A model generated the notes under the pieces. That model was not told where the DNA came from. It saw only the letters and a program-made list of their open reading frames with translations, and ran no database searches. Below, one piece after another: positions 1-6,886 of a DNA stretch of 8,202 nt. The stretch is from Planctomycetota bacterium (GTDB taxonomy: Bacteria > Planctomycetota > Phycisphaerae > Phycisphaerales > UBA1924). The stretch spans positions 1-8,202 of the forward strand of contig JAFLCM010000097.1 in NCBI GenBank assembly GCA_017303565.1. Direction: 5' to 3'. The translations under genes were made by a program, and so were the position numbers. The first letter of the stretch is position 1. Every line of letters begins with the position of its first letter.

Positions 1-387
1 GCCAAGCAAGTCATCTGGATGGGTCTGGGGATGCTGAGCATCTGCTCGATGCTGTACCGCGCGCCGCAGATCGTGGAAGCGGTGGACGTGGCGCGGGCGG
101 GCGGGGCGCCGTTGTCTCACCCGGTGGCGAAGGGGGATCCGAGCGAGTCGATCTCGGGGCTGCTGCGGAGCATGGGGGAGAGGCCGCTGACGGACGCGGG
201 CGATGAGGCGCCCGCGAAGACGGATGCGGACGATCTGCGCGTGTTCAGCGCCGAGGCGCTGACGAGCGAGCAGCGGCAGGAGATCGCGAAGCAGGCGGCG
301 CGGCTGATGGCCTCGGAGGCGAAGCAGACGAAGAAGCCGGCGACGGTGAAGAAGGCGGCGGTGGTGGCTTCGCATTCGGGGGGGTGA
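1..387 (+). CDS. C-terminal part of an unrecognised membrane-associated protein (5' end outside the window)
   Basis: The frame is open from base 1 to the TGA at 385-387, giving at least 128 residues. A downstream ATG at 19 exists, but nothing marks it as the start: no Shine-Dalgarno precedes it and the frame is open before it, so I treat the gene as truncated by the window edge. The first visible residues form a hydrophobic stretch (VIWMGLGMLSICSMLY) that could be the last membrane helix. It is followed by a polar region rich in Ala, Asp and Glu and a Lys/Ala-rich tail (KQTKKPATVKKAA) suggesting a soluble, charged C-terminus. A flagellar M-ring-like or other single-helix scaffold protein came to mind, but no motif supports it. 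Function unknown. It reads in the same direction as the RHS gene but is separated from it by 232 bases, so it is probably not part of that unit. Confidence 0.7.
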   Translation, partial: AKQVIWMGLGMLSICSMLYRAPQIVEAVDVARAGGAPLSHPVAKGDPSESISGLLRSMGERPLTDAGDEAPAKTDADDLRVFSAEALTSEQRQEIAKQAARLMASEAKQTKKPATVKKAAVVASHSGG

Positions 388-399
388 GGGGGAGGGGGG
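378..399 (+). other. G-rich tract over the stop codon, G-quadruplex-capable
   Basis: Three G runs (7 G at 378-384, 5 G at 388-392, 6 G at 394-399) are separated only by TGA and A. The 7-G run can supply two triplets, so the stretch meets the usual G3+N1-7 pattern for a quadruplex. It overlaps the stop codon of the upstream gene and abuts the hairpin at 398-415. Whether it folds or acts in termination is inference. Confidence 0.35.
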
Positions 400-424
400 C
401 GTGTCTGACCACGCCGTAGGTTTT
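398..424 (+). terminator. Terminator-like hairpin after the upstream gene
   Basis: GGCGTG (398-403) and CACGCC (410-415) are perfectly complementary around the six-base loop TCTGAC. A short run of four T (421-424) follows after five intervening bases. The stem is short and the T tract is displaced and brief, so this is a weak candidate for an intrinsic terminator. It sits 11 bases after the TGA at 385-387, where a terminator would be expected. Confidence 0.35.
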
Positions 425-489
425 CCACACTCGGATTTGGGGCGTTTTGGCTTCGTGACGCCCAAGTTTGAGGTCCCTGCCGAACGGAC

Positions 490-515
490 GTGATCGACGT
501 GGTGTTGTTGATCAC
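490..515. promoter_or_regulatory. Inverted repeat upstream of the RHS gene, possible operator
   Basis: GTGATC (490-495) and GATCAC (510-515) form a perfect inverted repeat with a 14-base spacer. The half-site centres are 20 bases apart, close to two helical turns. This is the arrangement of a dimeric regulator site, but six-base arms occur by chance and no recognisable operator family fits. I could not identify a convincing -35/-10 pair in the 388-619 gap. Confidence 0.2.
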
Positions 516-539
516 AGAACTGATGAAAATGCCCGCCAC

Positions 540-555
540 ACCCACGGCTGTGGGT
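540..555 (+). other. Leader hairpin 1
   Basis: ACCCAC (540-545) pairs perfectly with GTGGGT (550-555) around the tetraloop GGCT. No T tract follows, so it does not look like an intrinsic terminator. It lies in the leader of the RHS gene, 36 bases before the second, larger hairpin, so the leader may be structured as a whole. The gap 388-619 otherwise holds no credible gene. Confidence 0.4.
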
Positions 556-591
556 ATGCCAATATTTGCAATCACATCCGTCATGAAGTTA

Positions 592-623
592 GCATGATGG
601 CATCTCCTGGAGGTGCATCATGC
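592..623 (+). promoter_or_regulatory. Hairpin sequestering the Shine-Dalgarno and AUG of the RHS gene
   Basis: GCATGATG (592-599) is the exact reverse complement of CATCATGC (616-623). Inside that stem, after a single bulged G (600), CATCT (601-605) pairs with AGGTG (611-615) with one G-U pair, closing a loop of about five bases (606-610). The Shine-Dalgarno GGAGG (609-613) and the start codon (620-622) both lie in the 3' arm or loop, so folding would hide the ribosome binding site. The complementarity is seen directly in the sequence. A role in translational control of the toxin gene (thermosensor, trans-acting RNA or protein switch) is inference. Confidence 0.6.
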
Positions 624-688
624 GAAGCGGGTGTCATTGGCTGCGTGCGATCGCTGCGGTGGTGACGGCATCGGTCGCGATGGGTGGC
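620..688 (+). other. Signal peptide of the RHS protein
   Basis: Residues 1-23: MRSGCHWLR with two arginines, then a hydrophobic AIAAVVTASVA, then MGG before the acidic mature start. Possible signal peptidase I sites are after A20 (S-V-A) or G22 (A-M-G). The Cys at position 5 lies before the hydrophobic core, so it is not a lipoprotein cysteine. This separates the protein from the myxobacterial Sit toxins, which are lipoproteins. Confidence 0.7.
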
Positions 689-3600
689 GACATCCCGCAC
701 CAGGAGCACAAGAACCCGTGCCCGCCCGATCCCGACGACCTTCACATCAGTGATCCGGTGTTCATGGGCACCAAGCGGTTCACGTATGACCACGTGGATC
801 TCTCGCTGACCGTCGTGGGAGGAGCGCTCGAGTTCGGTCGCACGTACCGGTCCTACGCCAAGGCGCTGCCGGTGCAGTTCACGATGCCGCCATCGCCGAT
901 GGGAAGGAACTGGCGGCACGGGTTCGAGTCGTACCTGGCGCCGTCGTTCCCGGGGGCTTCGGACTATCGCGGGTACCGGGTTTACATGGTCACGGGCGAG
1001 GGACGGGCGGAGGAGTTCCGGTTTTTCGCGTGGACGGACGACTCGATGCGGACGTGTCCGCCGTCGGTGCGGCTGTACTTGGCGGCGCCGGGTGGCGAGG
1101 ACGTGCTGGAGGTGGTGCTGGTTCCGGTCGACTGCTTGTGCACGAATCCGGAGCAGGGGATCGTGCAGGTTCAGCCCGGCGACTGGATTCACCCGCCCAA
1201 TGGGATTGACTCGCTCGAGGGCGCGACGCTGCCGCCGTTGGTGGCCGGCAGTTGCTCGACCATCAGCGTGCCTCATTCGATGAGGATGATCCACGCGGAC
1301 GGCGGAGAGACGACGTATGGCTTGTTCCCGAGCATGGTGAGCGGGACGTTTTGGCGTCCGACTTCGACGCTTCGCGCTTCGGGGGCGATCCAGTTCTACG
1401 AGTACGACGAGCACCAGAGGCTGGCTTCGGTGTCCTTGGGTGGAGGCGGCTTCACGTTCCAGTATCAGGCCACCGAGCCGGCGGCGCTGGCGCGGCTGGC
1501 GTCGGTGACGGATTCGGCGGGGAGGGTGGTGGCGTTCGACTACTGCGGTGTGAACGACTCCGTTGGGAAGCCGGGTGATCTGAAGACGGCGAGTATCGGC
1601 GGGTTCACGGGCGATGTGCCGCGGGTGTGGTCGTACGCTTATCGAACGGACGAGGAACCGCCGGAGCCGGCGGGGTCTGAGCCGCTGCAGGCCTTGCTGA
1701 CGCGGATCACCGACCCGCGGGGGAACGTCATGGTCGAGAACCACTACGGCGTTCACGACCAGGTCGTGCATCAGAAGCGGTATGGCGAGTCGTACTTCTA
1801 CACCCTCACGCCGCCGAGCGAAGGGGTGTATCGAACCGTCTCGGTGAACCGCTCCGGCCAGGCCCGCGAGTTCCTATTCCAGGAACGGGAGTGGCCCGAC
1901 GGGCCTCTGATGCTCAGCATGAGGGAGTACTTCGGGGTGGTCCCTCTTGAGCTCCGAACGGTCCAGGCGTTCAACGCGGTTGGCTGGTTCGCGGGCGACG
2001 TGCTCGTCGCGGGTGATCGATCGACCGGGAATCCCGCGGGGTACTCGGAGACCCTGTACACGTTCACGAACGAGATGGACCCCGACGATCTGGGGGTGGA
2101 TGAGAACGGCCAGGTCCGATCGATTGTCTATCCCGATGGGTCGTCCGAGGAGCGGCAGTACAACTTCGACTCCAACCTGACACCGCCGACGGCGATGAGC
2201 AACAACGCGGTGCTGCTGCGCCTGTGGCTTGGTCAGCTTCGGGAGGTGCGCCGGACCGGTGTCTCGGTCAACGGCCAGCCACCGGTGACGACGGTCGAGT
2301 CGTTCACGTACAACCCGCTGATGCCGGCCGGAGCGCCCGGCTGCGGCTGCACCGGGTTCCGTCCGACCACGTACACGGACGCCGAGCAGCGGACGACGAC
2401 GTTCGAGTATCACGGGTTTGGTCCGCCGGTGAGGACGACGTACCCGGCGAGCTCGGGCGAGCCCGTCGCTGCTCAGAGCGAGCTTTTGGGCGGCGCGATC
2501 CGACCGTACGCCCGTCTATGGCCGCAGGGCGGCAACGGGCGGCGGCGCGATGAGTTCGTGTACGGCGACGTGGCCAATCCGTACACCGGGGGCGTGCAGC
2601 CGAGCGCCGGACCCACGCTGGTGCGGGTTGGCGTGGTGAACGGCGCAGCGGCTCTGGAGCGCGGGTACGAATACAACCACCTTGGGGATGTGGTGCGTTC
2701 GATCGACGGATTCGGGAAGGACACGGTCTTCACGTACAACGGGTTCCGGGAGGTGGTTCGCGTGGACTCGCGTCCCGGCCCGGGCGGGGCGAGGATCACG
2801 ACGTGGCTGCGGCGGGATCAGGCCGGGCGCGTGTTGCGGGAGGATCAGGAGAATCGGGGGCCGGACGGGGTGCTTTCCTCGGTCAACCCGCTGTTCACGA
2901 CGATGCGGGAGTTCGATGCCGCGGGGCGGCTGACGCGCGTTGCGGTGGAGGCGGTCGATGCGGACGTGCCGTCGGAGGTGGGCACGATCGGAGCGATTCC
3001 CAATCCTGAGCGGTTCGCGATCACGGAGTACCGGTACAACGCGGAGGACATGTTGACGGAGGTCCGCGGGCCGGAGGTGACAAGCGGGCTCCAACCGAAC
3101 GCCGTGGTCTCGATGGTGTACGACACGTTCAACCGGCTGTACCGGGTGCAACGCGGCGCGGCACCGGGGGCGTTGGTCACGCAGTTCGACTACGACGGGG
3201 CGGGCAACCTCACGGCGATGATTGAGGGCGCGGCCGGGACGGCTCCGACGCCACGGATCACCACGTTCGTGAATGACGGGCTGGGGAATGTCGTGGCCAC
3301 CGTTCTGCCGAACGGCACGCGGGTGGATCGGCTTTACGACAGGGTGGGGAACCTGCTTCGTTCGTCGGTGACCGGCGCGGTGTCGAGTGGCGCGGGTCCT
3401 CCGGTGGTGCTCGCGCAGTCCGAGTTCGAGTACGACGCGCGAGATCGGCTGACGTCCGAGGGAAGAAGGTGGTTCGACAGCAGCATCGGTGAGACGCCGT
3501 CAGTGACGACGCCGTGGGTTCGCACCGCGTACGCGTACCACGCCGATTCGACGCTGTTCACCGTCACGCCGCCGAACGGGCAGTTCGCGGTGTTCCACTA

Positions 3601-6600
3601 CGACGCGGCGCTGCGGCCCTGGAAGCGGACCGACCCCTTTGGCAACACGGTGGAGTTCGCGTACGACGACAACGGCAACATCCGCCAAGTCGTGACGAGA
3701 GAGGTCAATGGCCTCGACCCGTCCGCGTCGGCGGTGCGGACCACGCGGACCGAGTACGTGCACGATGCGCTGGACCGGGCCCAGCAGATCAAGCGGTTCA
3801 CGGGCTCGAGCAGTTTCGCGGCGTCGTCGCTGCTCCACGATTCCCGCGGCAACGTTGTTGAATCGTGGGACCCGCGTTCGAAGCGGACGCGGTACACCTA
3901 CGACGCGCTGGGGCGGCCGCTGGAGACGCGGCGTCTCATGGACGACCAGACGGAGATTGTCACGGGCAGCGCGTGGGATATCGCGTCGCGGCTGATCGCG
4001 CAGACCGATCACGCGGGGAACACGACGCGGTACGCCTATGACGACTTCGGGCGACTGGCGATCGTGCGGCTGGCCGACGGGACGCTTCAGCAGGTCGGCG
4101 AGGGGGCCGTGTGGCCGGACGGGGCTGGCGTGCCGTCGACGTGGGGCACGCCGGGCTTTGACACTCTCGGGAACGCGTTGGTGGCGTCGGTCGGAAGGCC
4201 CGGAGGGCGCATCCGGGTCACGGGCGCGTACGACGTCATGGGGGCGCCGGTTTCGCGTGCCATCGAGTATCTGGATGGGCCGGGTCACGCCGCTTCGGAG
4301 CATTTCCAGTACGACGGACTCGGGCGGTTGCTCCGCGCCTGGAGCCGGGACGACACGCTGGGGGCTCATTCGACCGCGGCTCGGCGGTACGACTCGCTGT
4401 CGCGACTTGTGGCCGAATCGACGGACTTCGAGCCGCTCGCGTATCCGGGGTTCAATCCGAGCGTTCCCGCTACGGTCGGCTACACCTACACGCCGGGCGG
4501 GGAGGTGTCGCATGTCGCGTACCCCAGCGGGCGCGTTGTGCGTTGGGAAAGGGATGCCCTCGACCGCGTCGCTCGGATCGCGGATGTTCTCCCGGCGCCG
4601 CTGCCGGAGCGGATGCTCGCGCAGTTCACCTACAGCGGTCCCGGGCGGCTGGTGCGCCAGCAGAACGGCAACGGAACGGAGACGCGGTGGTCGTACAACG
4701 GGCTGCTCGGGCCCAACGGCGAGTCGCTGCTTCCTGATGATCCGGATGCGCCGCCGCTGGGCGATCTGGGATTCGGACGAGTAACGCGAGTGCGGCATTC
4801 GGCGGCGGCGACTGCACAGACGCCCGCGCCGCTCCCGTTCGACGCGTGGACGCTGACGTGGGATGCCGCGAATAACAAGACCGCGCGGCAGCAGGTCGGA
4901 TTCCTTGGAGACGCGGTCAATCCGGCGTTTGCCGGCGCCGACGGCGTGTACGGGTATGACGCCATCGACCGGTTGGTGACCTCGCAGGTGGTCGTCGCCG
5001 GCGAGCAGGGGGCGAAGGACGCGCGGTGGCGTGATCTGGAGTCCTACACGCTCGACGGCGTGCACAACCGCGTGAGCGTTTCCGGCGGCTCCGCGCCCGG
5101 GGCGTACAGCCTCGGGGCGTCGGGGAGTGGTCCGCGCCGACTGAACCAGTACTCCGCTTCGCCGTTGAACCAGTACCTGTACGACCAGCGGGGAAACCTG
5201 CGCGCCGAGAGTGCGCACTGTCGGGGTGACATCGCGCCGGTGCAGGCGAACGGCGATATCGGCGATCACAGGGTGGACACCGGCGACATGGCTCGGCTGA
5301 TCGGGCAGTTCGGGCAGCCGGTCACGCCGGGCGCGGGCGGGAACGCCGAGTGCGACATCAACGGGGACGGGTTGATCTCGACGGCGGATCTTCAGGCGCT
5401 CCTTGGCAACTTCGGGGCGGGTTGCGACTGGACGGAGTATCGGTACGACTGGGCCGACCGGCTGGTGGAGGTGAAGGCGAGTTCGTGGGCGAACGGGCAG
5501 TCCGCCGCCACGCCGGCGCGGGTGGAGGTGCACCGGTACCAGTACGACGCGCTGGGTCGTCGGATCGCGCGGACTTTGTGGGCGGCGGGCTCGATGGGGG
5601 TGGGGGTGCCGTCGTCGCCTTTGTGCACGCGGTTCATCCACGGCGGGGTGGGTGACGCGGGCGATGCGCGGGTCGGGTGGCAGGTGCTGGAGGAGCGCGA
5701 CGCGGGGCCGAACGGCGGGCGGGTGTTGGCGACGTTCGTGGCGTCGGGGCGGTACGTGGATGAGACGGTGTGCTTCCGGCGTGATCTGGCGGGGAGCGGG
5801 CTGTTGGGCGCTGCTGGGAGTTCGCCGACCCCCCCGGTTGAGCCGGGGTGTGGGCCTGGGGCGTCGGGTGTGGCGGCTGATGAGCGTGAGTACTGGCTGC
5901 ACGCCGACGACCTGTTCAATACGACGAGCGTGACGGATTCGTCGGGCGCTGTTGTGGAGCGGTACGAGTACCACGACTACGGGTTCCCGCTGATTCTGGA
6001 TGCGGCGGGCGAGCCGTCGGGCGTGAACGCGCTGGGGTTGTACGCGAGCAAGGTGGGCAACGCGCGGCTGTTCACGGGCCGCGAGTGGGACGGCGAGGCG
6101 AAGGTGTACCACTACCGCACGCGCGCGTACCACCCCGGGCTGGGGCGGTTCATGTCGGTGGATCGGATCGGGGTGTGGGGGGATGGATCGCAGTTGGGGA
6201 ATGGGTTTGCGGGGATGGCCGGGAACCCGCTGCGGTGGGTGGATCCGTGGGGGTTGGAAGCGGTGTCCCAGCCGCAGGTGATCGTCAAGAACCCGGGCTC
6301 GCCCGCGGAGTCGGTGAAAGTGGTCGTGCACCACTATCAGCAGCAGTCAGGACTCGGGCTGGTGTTCGCGGACACGGGCATCCAGTACACCGGAACGTCC
6401 GATCTCGGAGAGTTCCAAGTCACTGACCCGGTGGAGATGGACCGCCTTCTCGTCACGCTGGATCGCATCGGCTGGCTGGATACCGCGGCGAACGAAGTCG
6501 CGCAGGCGATGGTCGATGAGTATGGCCCGCTCGCGGTGATGGTGCCGGTCACCGTGAAGCCGGCTGGTCAGCTGCACCACGCGATTTCCAAGAGGGTGTG

Positions 6601-6886
6601 GGACGTATTGGAGAACATGCCGCAGCTCAGGAAATACCTGAAGCTGCGTGACAACCGTTTGGTAACGCGGGCCATTGACGCGTTGGCTCACCGCGGCTAC
6701 CAGCGGTGGCACCGTGACTACGATGCGGAGGTCGCCGAGTGGCTGCTCAATAACGCCGATGCGACGCTTGAGGAGTTCTTGAAGTACTTGCATAAGCTGT
6801 ACCAGCGCTCCGACTTGAAAGCGCGTTTCCCTTGCGGTCTGCCAAAGTTGCATGCTCCCTCGCTCCCCAAACTTCCTTCGCGTTGA
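620..6886 (+). CDS. Sec-exported RHS/YD-repeat polymorphic toxin with internal dockerin-like module and DUF2380-like (LHH) C-terminal tip
   Basis: A 2088-residue protein. The start at 620 is chosen because GGAGG (609-613) lies six bases upstream and a signal peptide follows directly: positive n-region, hydrophobic residues about 8-20, cleavage likely near 20-23, no lipobox. Residues about 42-106 resemble the DUF6531 N-domain (SDPVFMGTKRFTYDHVDLSL ... FGRTYRSY). About 25 YD repeats follow (for example FQYDGLGRLLRAW, YTYDALGRPLETRR), building the beta shell that encloses a toxin in RHS proteins. A C-G-C motif lies at 575-577. A dockerin-like insert occupies 1534-1602. The RHS-associated core (about 1757-1879) ends NPLRWVDPWGL, the DPxGL self-cleavage signature. 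The tip (1880-2088) is variable and probably toxic. No PAAR, VgrG or other type VI adaptor is visible, so Sec export is the likely first step. The next gene overlaps its 3' end and is the likely immunity gene. RHS assignment is certain; toxic activity is inferred. Confidence 0.93.
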   Translation: MRSGCHWLRAIAAVVTASVAMGGDIPHQEHKNPCPPDPDDLHISDPVFMGTKRFTYDHVDLSLTVVGGALEFGRTYRSYAKALPVQFTMPPSPMGRNWRHGFESYLAPSFPGASDYRGYRVYMVTGEGRAEEFRFFAWTDDSMRTCPPSVRLYLAAPGGEDVLEVVLVPVDCLCTNPEQGIVQVQPGDWIHPPNGIDSLEGATLPPLVAGSCSTISVPHSMRMIHADGGETTYGLFPSMVSGTFWRPTSTLRASGAIQFYEYDEHQRLASVSLGGGGFTFQYQATEPAALARLASVTDSAGRVVAFDYCGVNDSVGKPGDLKTASIGGFTGDVPRVWSYAYRTDEEPPEPAGSEPLQALLTRITDPRGNVMVENHYGVHDQVVHQKRYGESYFYTLTPPSEGVYRTVSVNRSGQAREFLFQEREWPDGPLMLSMREYFGVVPLELRTVQAFNAVGWFAGDVLVAGDRSTGNPAGYSETLYTFTNEMDPDDLGVDENGQVRSIVYPDGSSEERQYNFDSNLTPPTAMSNNAVLLRLWLGQLREVRRTGVSVNGQPPVTTVESFTYNPLMPAGAPGCGCTGFRPTTYTDAEQRTTTFEYHGFGPPVRTTYPASSGEPVAAQSELLGGAIRPYARLWPQGGNGRRRDEFVYGDVANPYTGGVQPSAGPTLVRVGVVNGAAALERGYEYNHLGDVVRSIDGFGKDTVFTYNGFREVVRVDSRPGPGGARITTWLRRDQAGRVLREDQENRGPDGVLSSVNPLFTTMREFDAAGRLTRVAVEAVDADVPSEVGTIGAIPNPERFAITEYRYNAEDMLTEVRGPEVTSGLQPNAVVSMVYDTFNRLYRVQRGAAPGALVTQFDYDGAGNLTAMIEGAAGTAPTPRITTFVNDGLGNVVATVLPNGTRVDRLYDRVGNLLRSSVTGAVSSGAGPPVVLAQSEFEYDARDRLTSEGRRWFDSSIGETPSVTTPWVRTAYAYHADSTLFTVTPPNGQFAVFHYDAALRPWKRTDPFGNTVEFAYDDNGNIRQVVTREVNGLDPSASAVRTTRTEYVHDALDRAQQIKRFTGSSSFAASSLLHDSRGNVVESWDPRSKRTRYTYDALGRPLETRRLMDDQTEIVTGSAWDIASRLIAQTDHAGNTTRYAYDDFGRLAIVRLADGTLQQVGEGAVWPDGAGVPSTWGTPGFDTLGNALVASVGRPGGRIRVTGAYDVMGAPVSRAIEYLDGPGHAASEHFQYDGLGRLLRAWSRDDTLGAHSTAARRYDSLSRLVAESTDFEPLAYPGFNPSVPATVGYTYTPGGEVSHVAYPSGRVVRWERDALDRVARIADVLPAPLPERMLAQFTYSGPGRLVRQQNGNGTETRWSYNGLLGPNGESLLPDDPDAPPLGDLGFGRVTRVRHSAAATAQTPAPLPFDAWTLTWDAANNKTARQQVGFLGDAVNPAFAGADGVYGYDAIDRLVTSQVVVAGEQGAKDARWRDLESYTLDGVHNRVSVSGGSAPGAYSLGASGSGPRRLNQYSASPLNQYLYDQRGNLRAESAHCRGDIAPVQANGDIGDHRVDTGDMARLIGQFGQPVTPGAGGNAECDINGDGLISTADLQALLGNFGAGCDWTEYRYDWADRLVEVKASSWANGQSAATPARVEVHRYQYDALGRRIARTLWAAGSMGVGVPSSPLCTRFIHGGVGDAGDARVGWQVLEERDAGPNGGRVLATFVASGRYVDETVCFRRDLAGSGLLGAAGSSPTPPVEPGCGPGASGVAADEREYWLHADDLFNTTSVTDSSGAVVERYEYHDYGFPLILDAAGEPSGVNALGLYASKVGNARLFTGREWDGEAKVYHYRTRAYHPGLGRFMSVDRIGVWGDGSQLGNGFAGMAGNPLRWVDPWGLEAVSQPQVIVKNPGSPAESVKVVVHHYQQQSGLGLVFADTGIQYTGTSDLGEFQVTDPVEMDRLLVTLDRIGWLDTAANEVAQAMVDEYGPLAVMVPVTVKPAGQLHHAISKRVWDVLENMPQLRKYLKLRDNRLVTRAIDALAHRGYQRWHRDYDAEVAEWLLNNADATLEEFLKYLHKLYQRSDLKARFPCGLPKLHAPSLPKLPSR
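5219..5425 (+). other. GC-type dockerin-like module inserted in the YD-repeat shell
   Basis: Residues 1534-1602, bounded by Cys1534 and Cys1602. The second half is a clean dockerin/EF-type calcium loop (D1579-I-N-G-D1583-G-L-I-S-T-A-D1590) followed by the helix LQALLGNFG. The first half (N1544-G-D-I-G-D1549-H-R-V-D1553-T-G-D1556 then MARLIGQFG) has the same helix but a degenerate loop. The C-R-G-D-I-A-P start and F-G-A-G-C end match the pattern common at the C-termini of exported planctomycete proteins. Here it lies inside, between YLYDQRGNLRAES and YRYDWADRLVEV, that is, in a hairpin loop between two YD strands. Confidence 0.82.
5888..6256 (+). other. RHS-associated core domain with DPxGL self-cleavage motif
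   Basis: Residues 1757-1879. The run WLHADDLFNTTSVTDSSG, then ERYEYHDYGFPL, then LFTGREWDGEAKVYHYRTR and YHPGLGRFMSVDRIG is the standard RHS core signature. It ends NPLRWV-D1875-P-W-G-L1879. In characterised RHS proteins an aspartyl protease site formed by this Asp and one about 23 residues upstream cuts after the Leu. Here the upstream candidate is D1848 in VDRIG, 27 residues away. The four extra residues correspond to the segment WGDGSQLGNGF. Release of the tip from E1880 onward is predicted, not shown. Confidence 0.88.
6257..6883 (+). other. Variable toxin tip; distal part DUF2380-like (LHH nuclease-like)
   Basis: Residues 1880-2088. A linker-like segment (1880-1983) has no motif I recognise. 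Residues 1984-2073 carry QL-H1986-H1987-AISKRVW, then LRDNRLVTRAID (N2012), then A-H2024-R-G-Y-Q-R-W-H2031-R-D-Y-D-A-E-V, then EEFLKYLHKLY and RFP. This order matches what I recall of DUF2380 (Pfam PF09533), a myxobacterial paralogous lipoprotein family counted among the Sit toxins. The double His followed by a spaced Asn and later His residues is also the layout of HNH/endonuclease VII-type (LHH, AHH) nucleases, so DNA or RNA cleavage is plausible but unproven. A Pro/Leu/Lys tail (PKLHAPSLPKLPSR) closes the protein. GC of the last 100 bases before the stop is about 55%, against 69% in the core. Confidence 0.72.

Noticed and set aside
561..600. A sigma-70 promoter from TTGCAA (566-571) with a -10 near 589
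   Set aside because: The would-be -10 (TTAGCA) matches the consensus poorly and overlaps the hairpin arm; no other convincing pair was found upstream of the RHS gene.
3500..6334. A 944-codon open frame on the - strand, plus other long - strand frames at 581-1771, 2516-3151 and 6347-7345
   Set aside because: They mirror the codon pattern of the + strand genes in high-GC DNA. Their products are Arg/Pro/His-rich with no domain, and the + strand frame shows unmistakable YD repeats throughout.
620..6886. Type VI secretion RHS effector or insecticidal Tc toxin assignment
   Set aside because: There is a Sec signal peptide and no PAAR, VgrG, SpvB or TcdB-like segment in the protein, and no type VI gene in the window.
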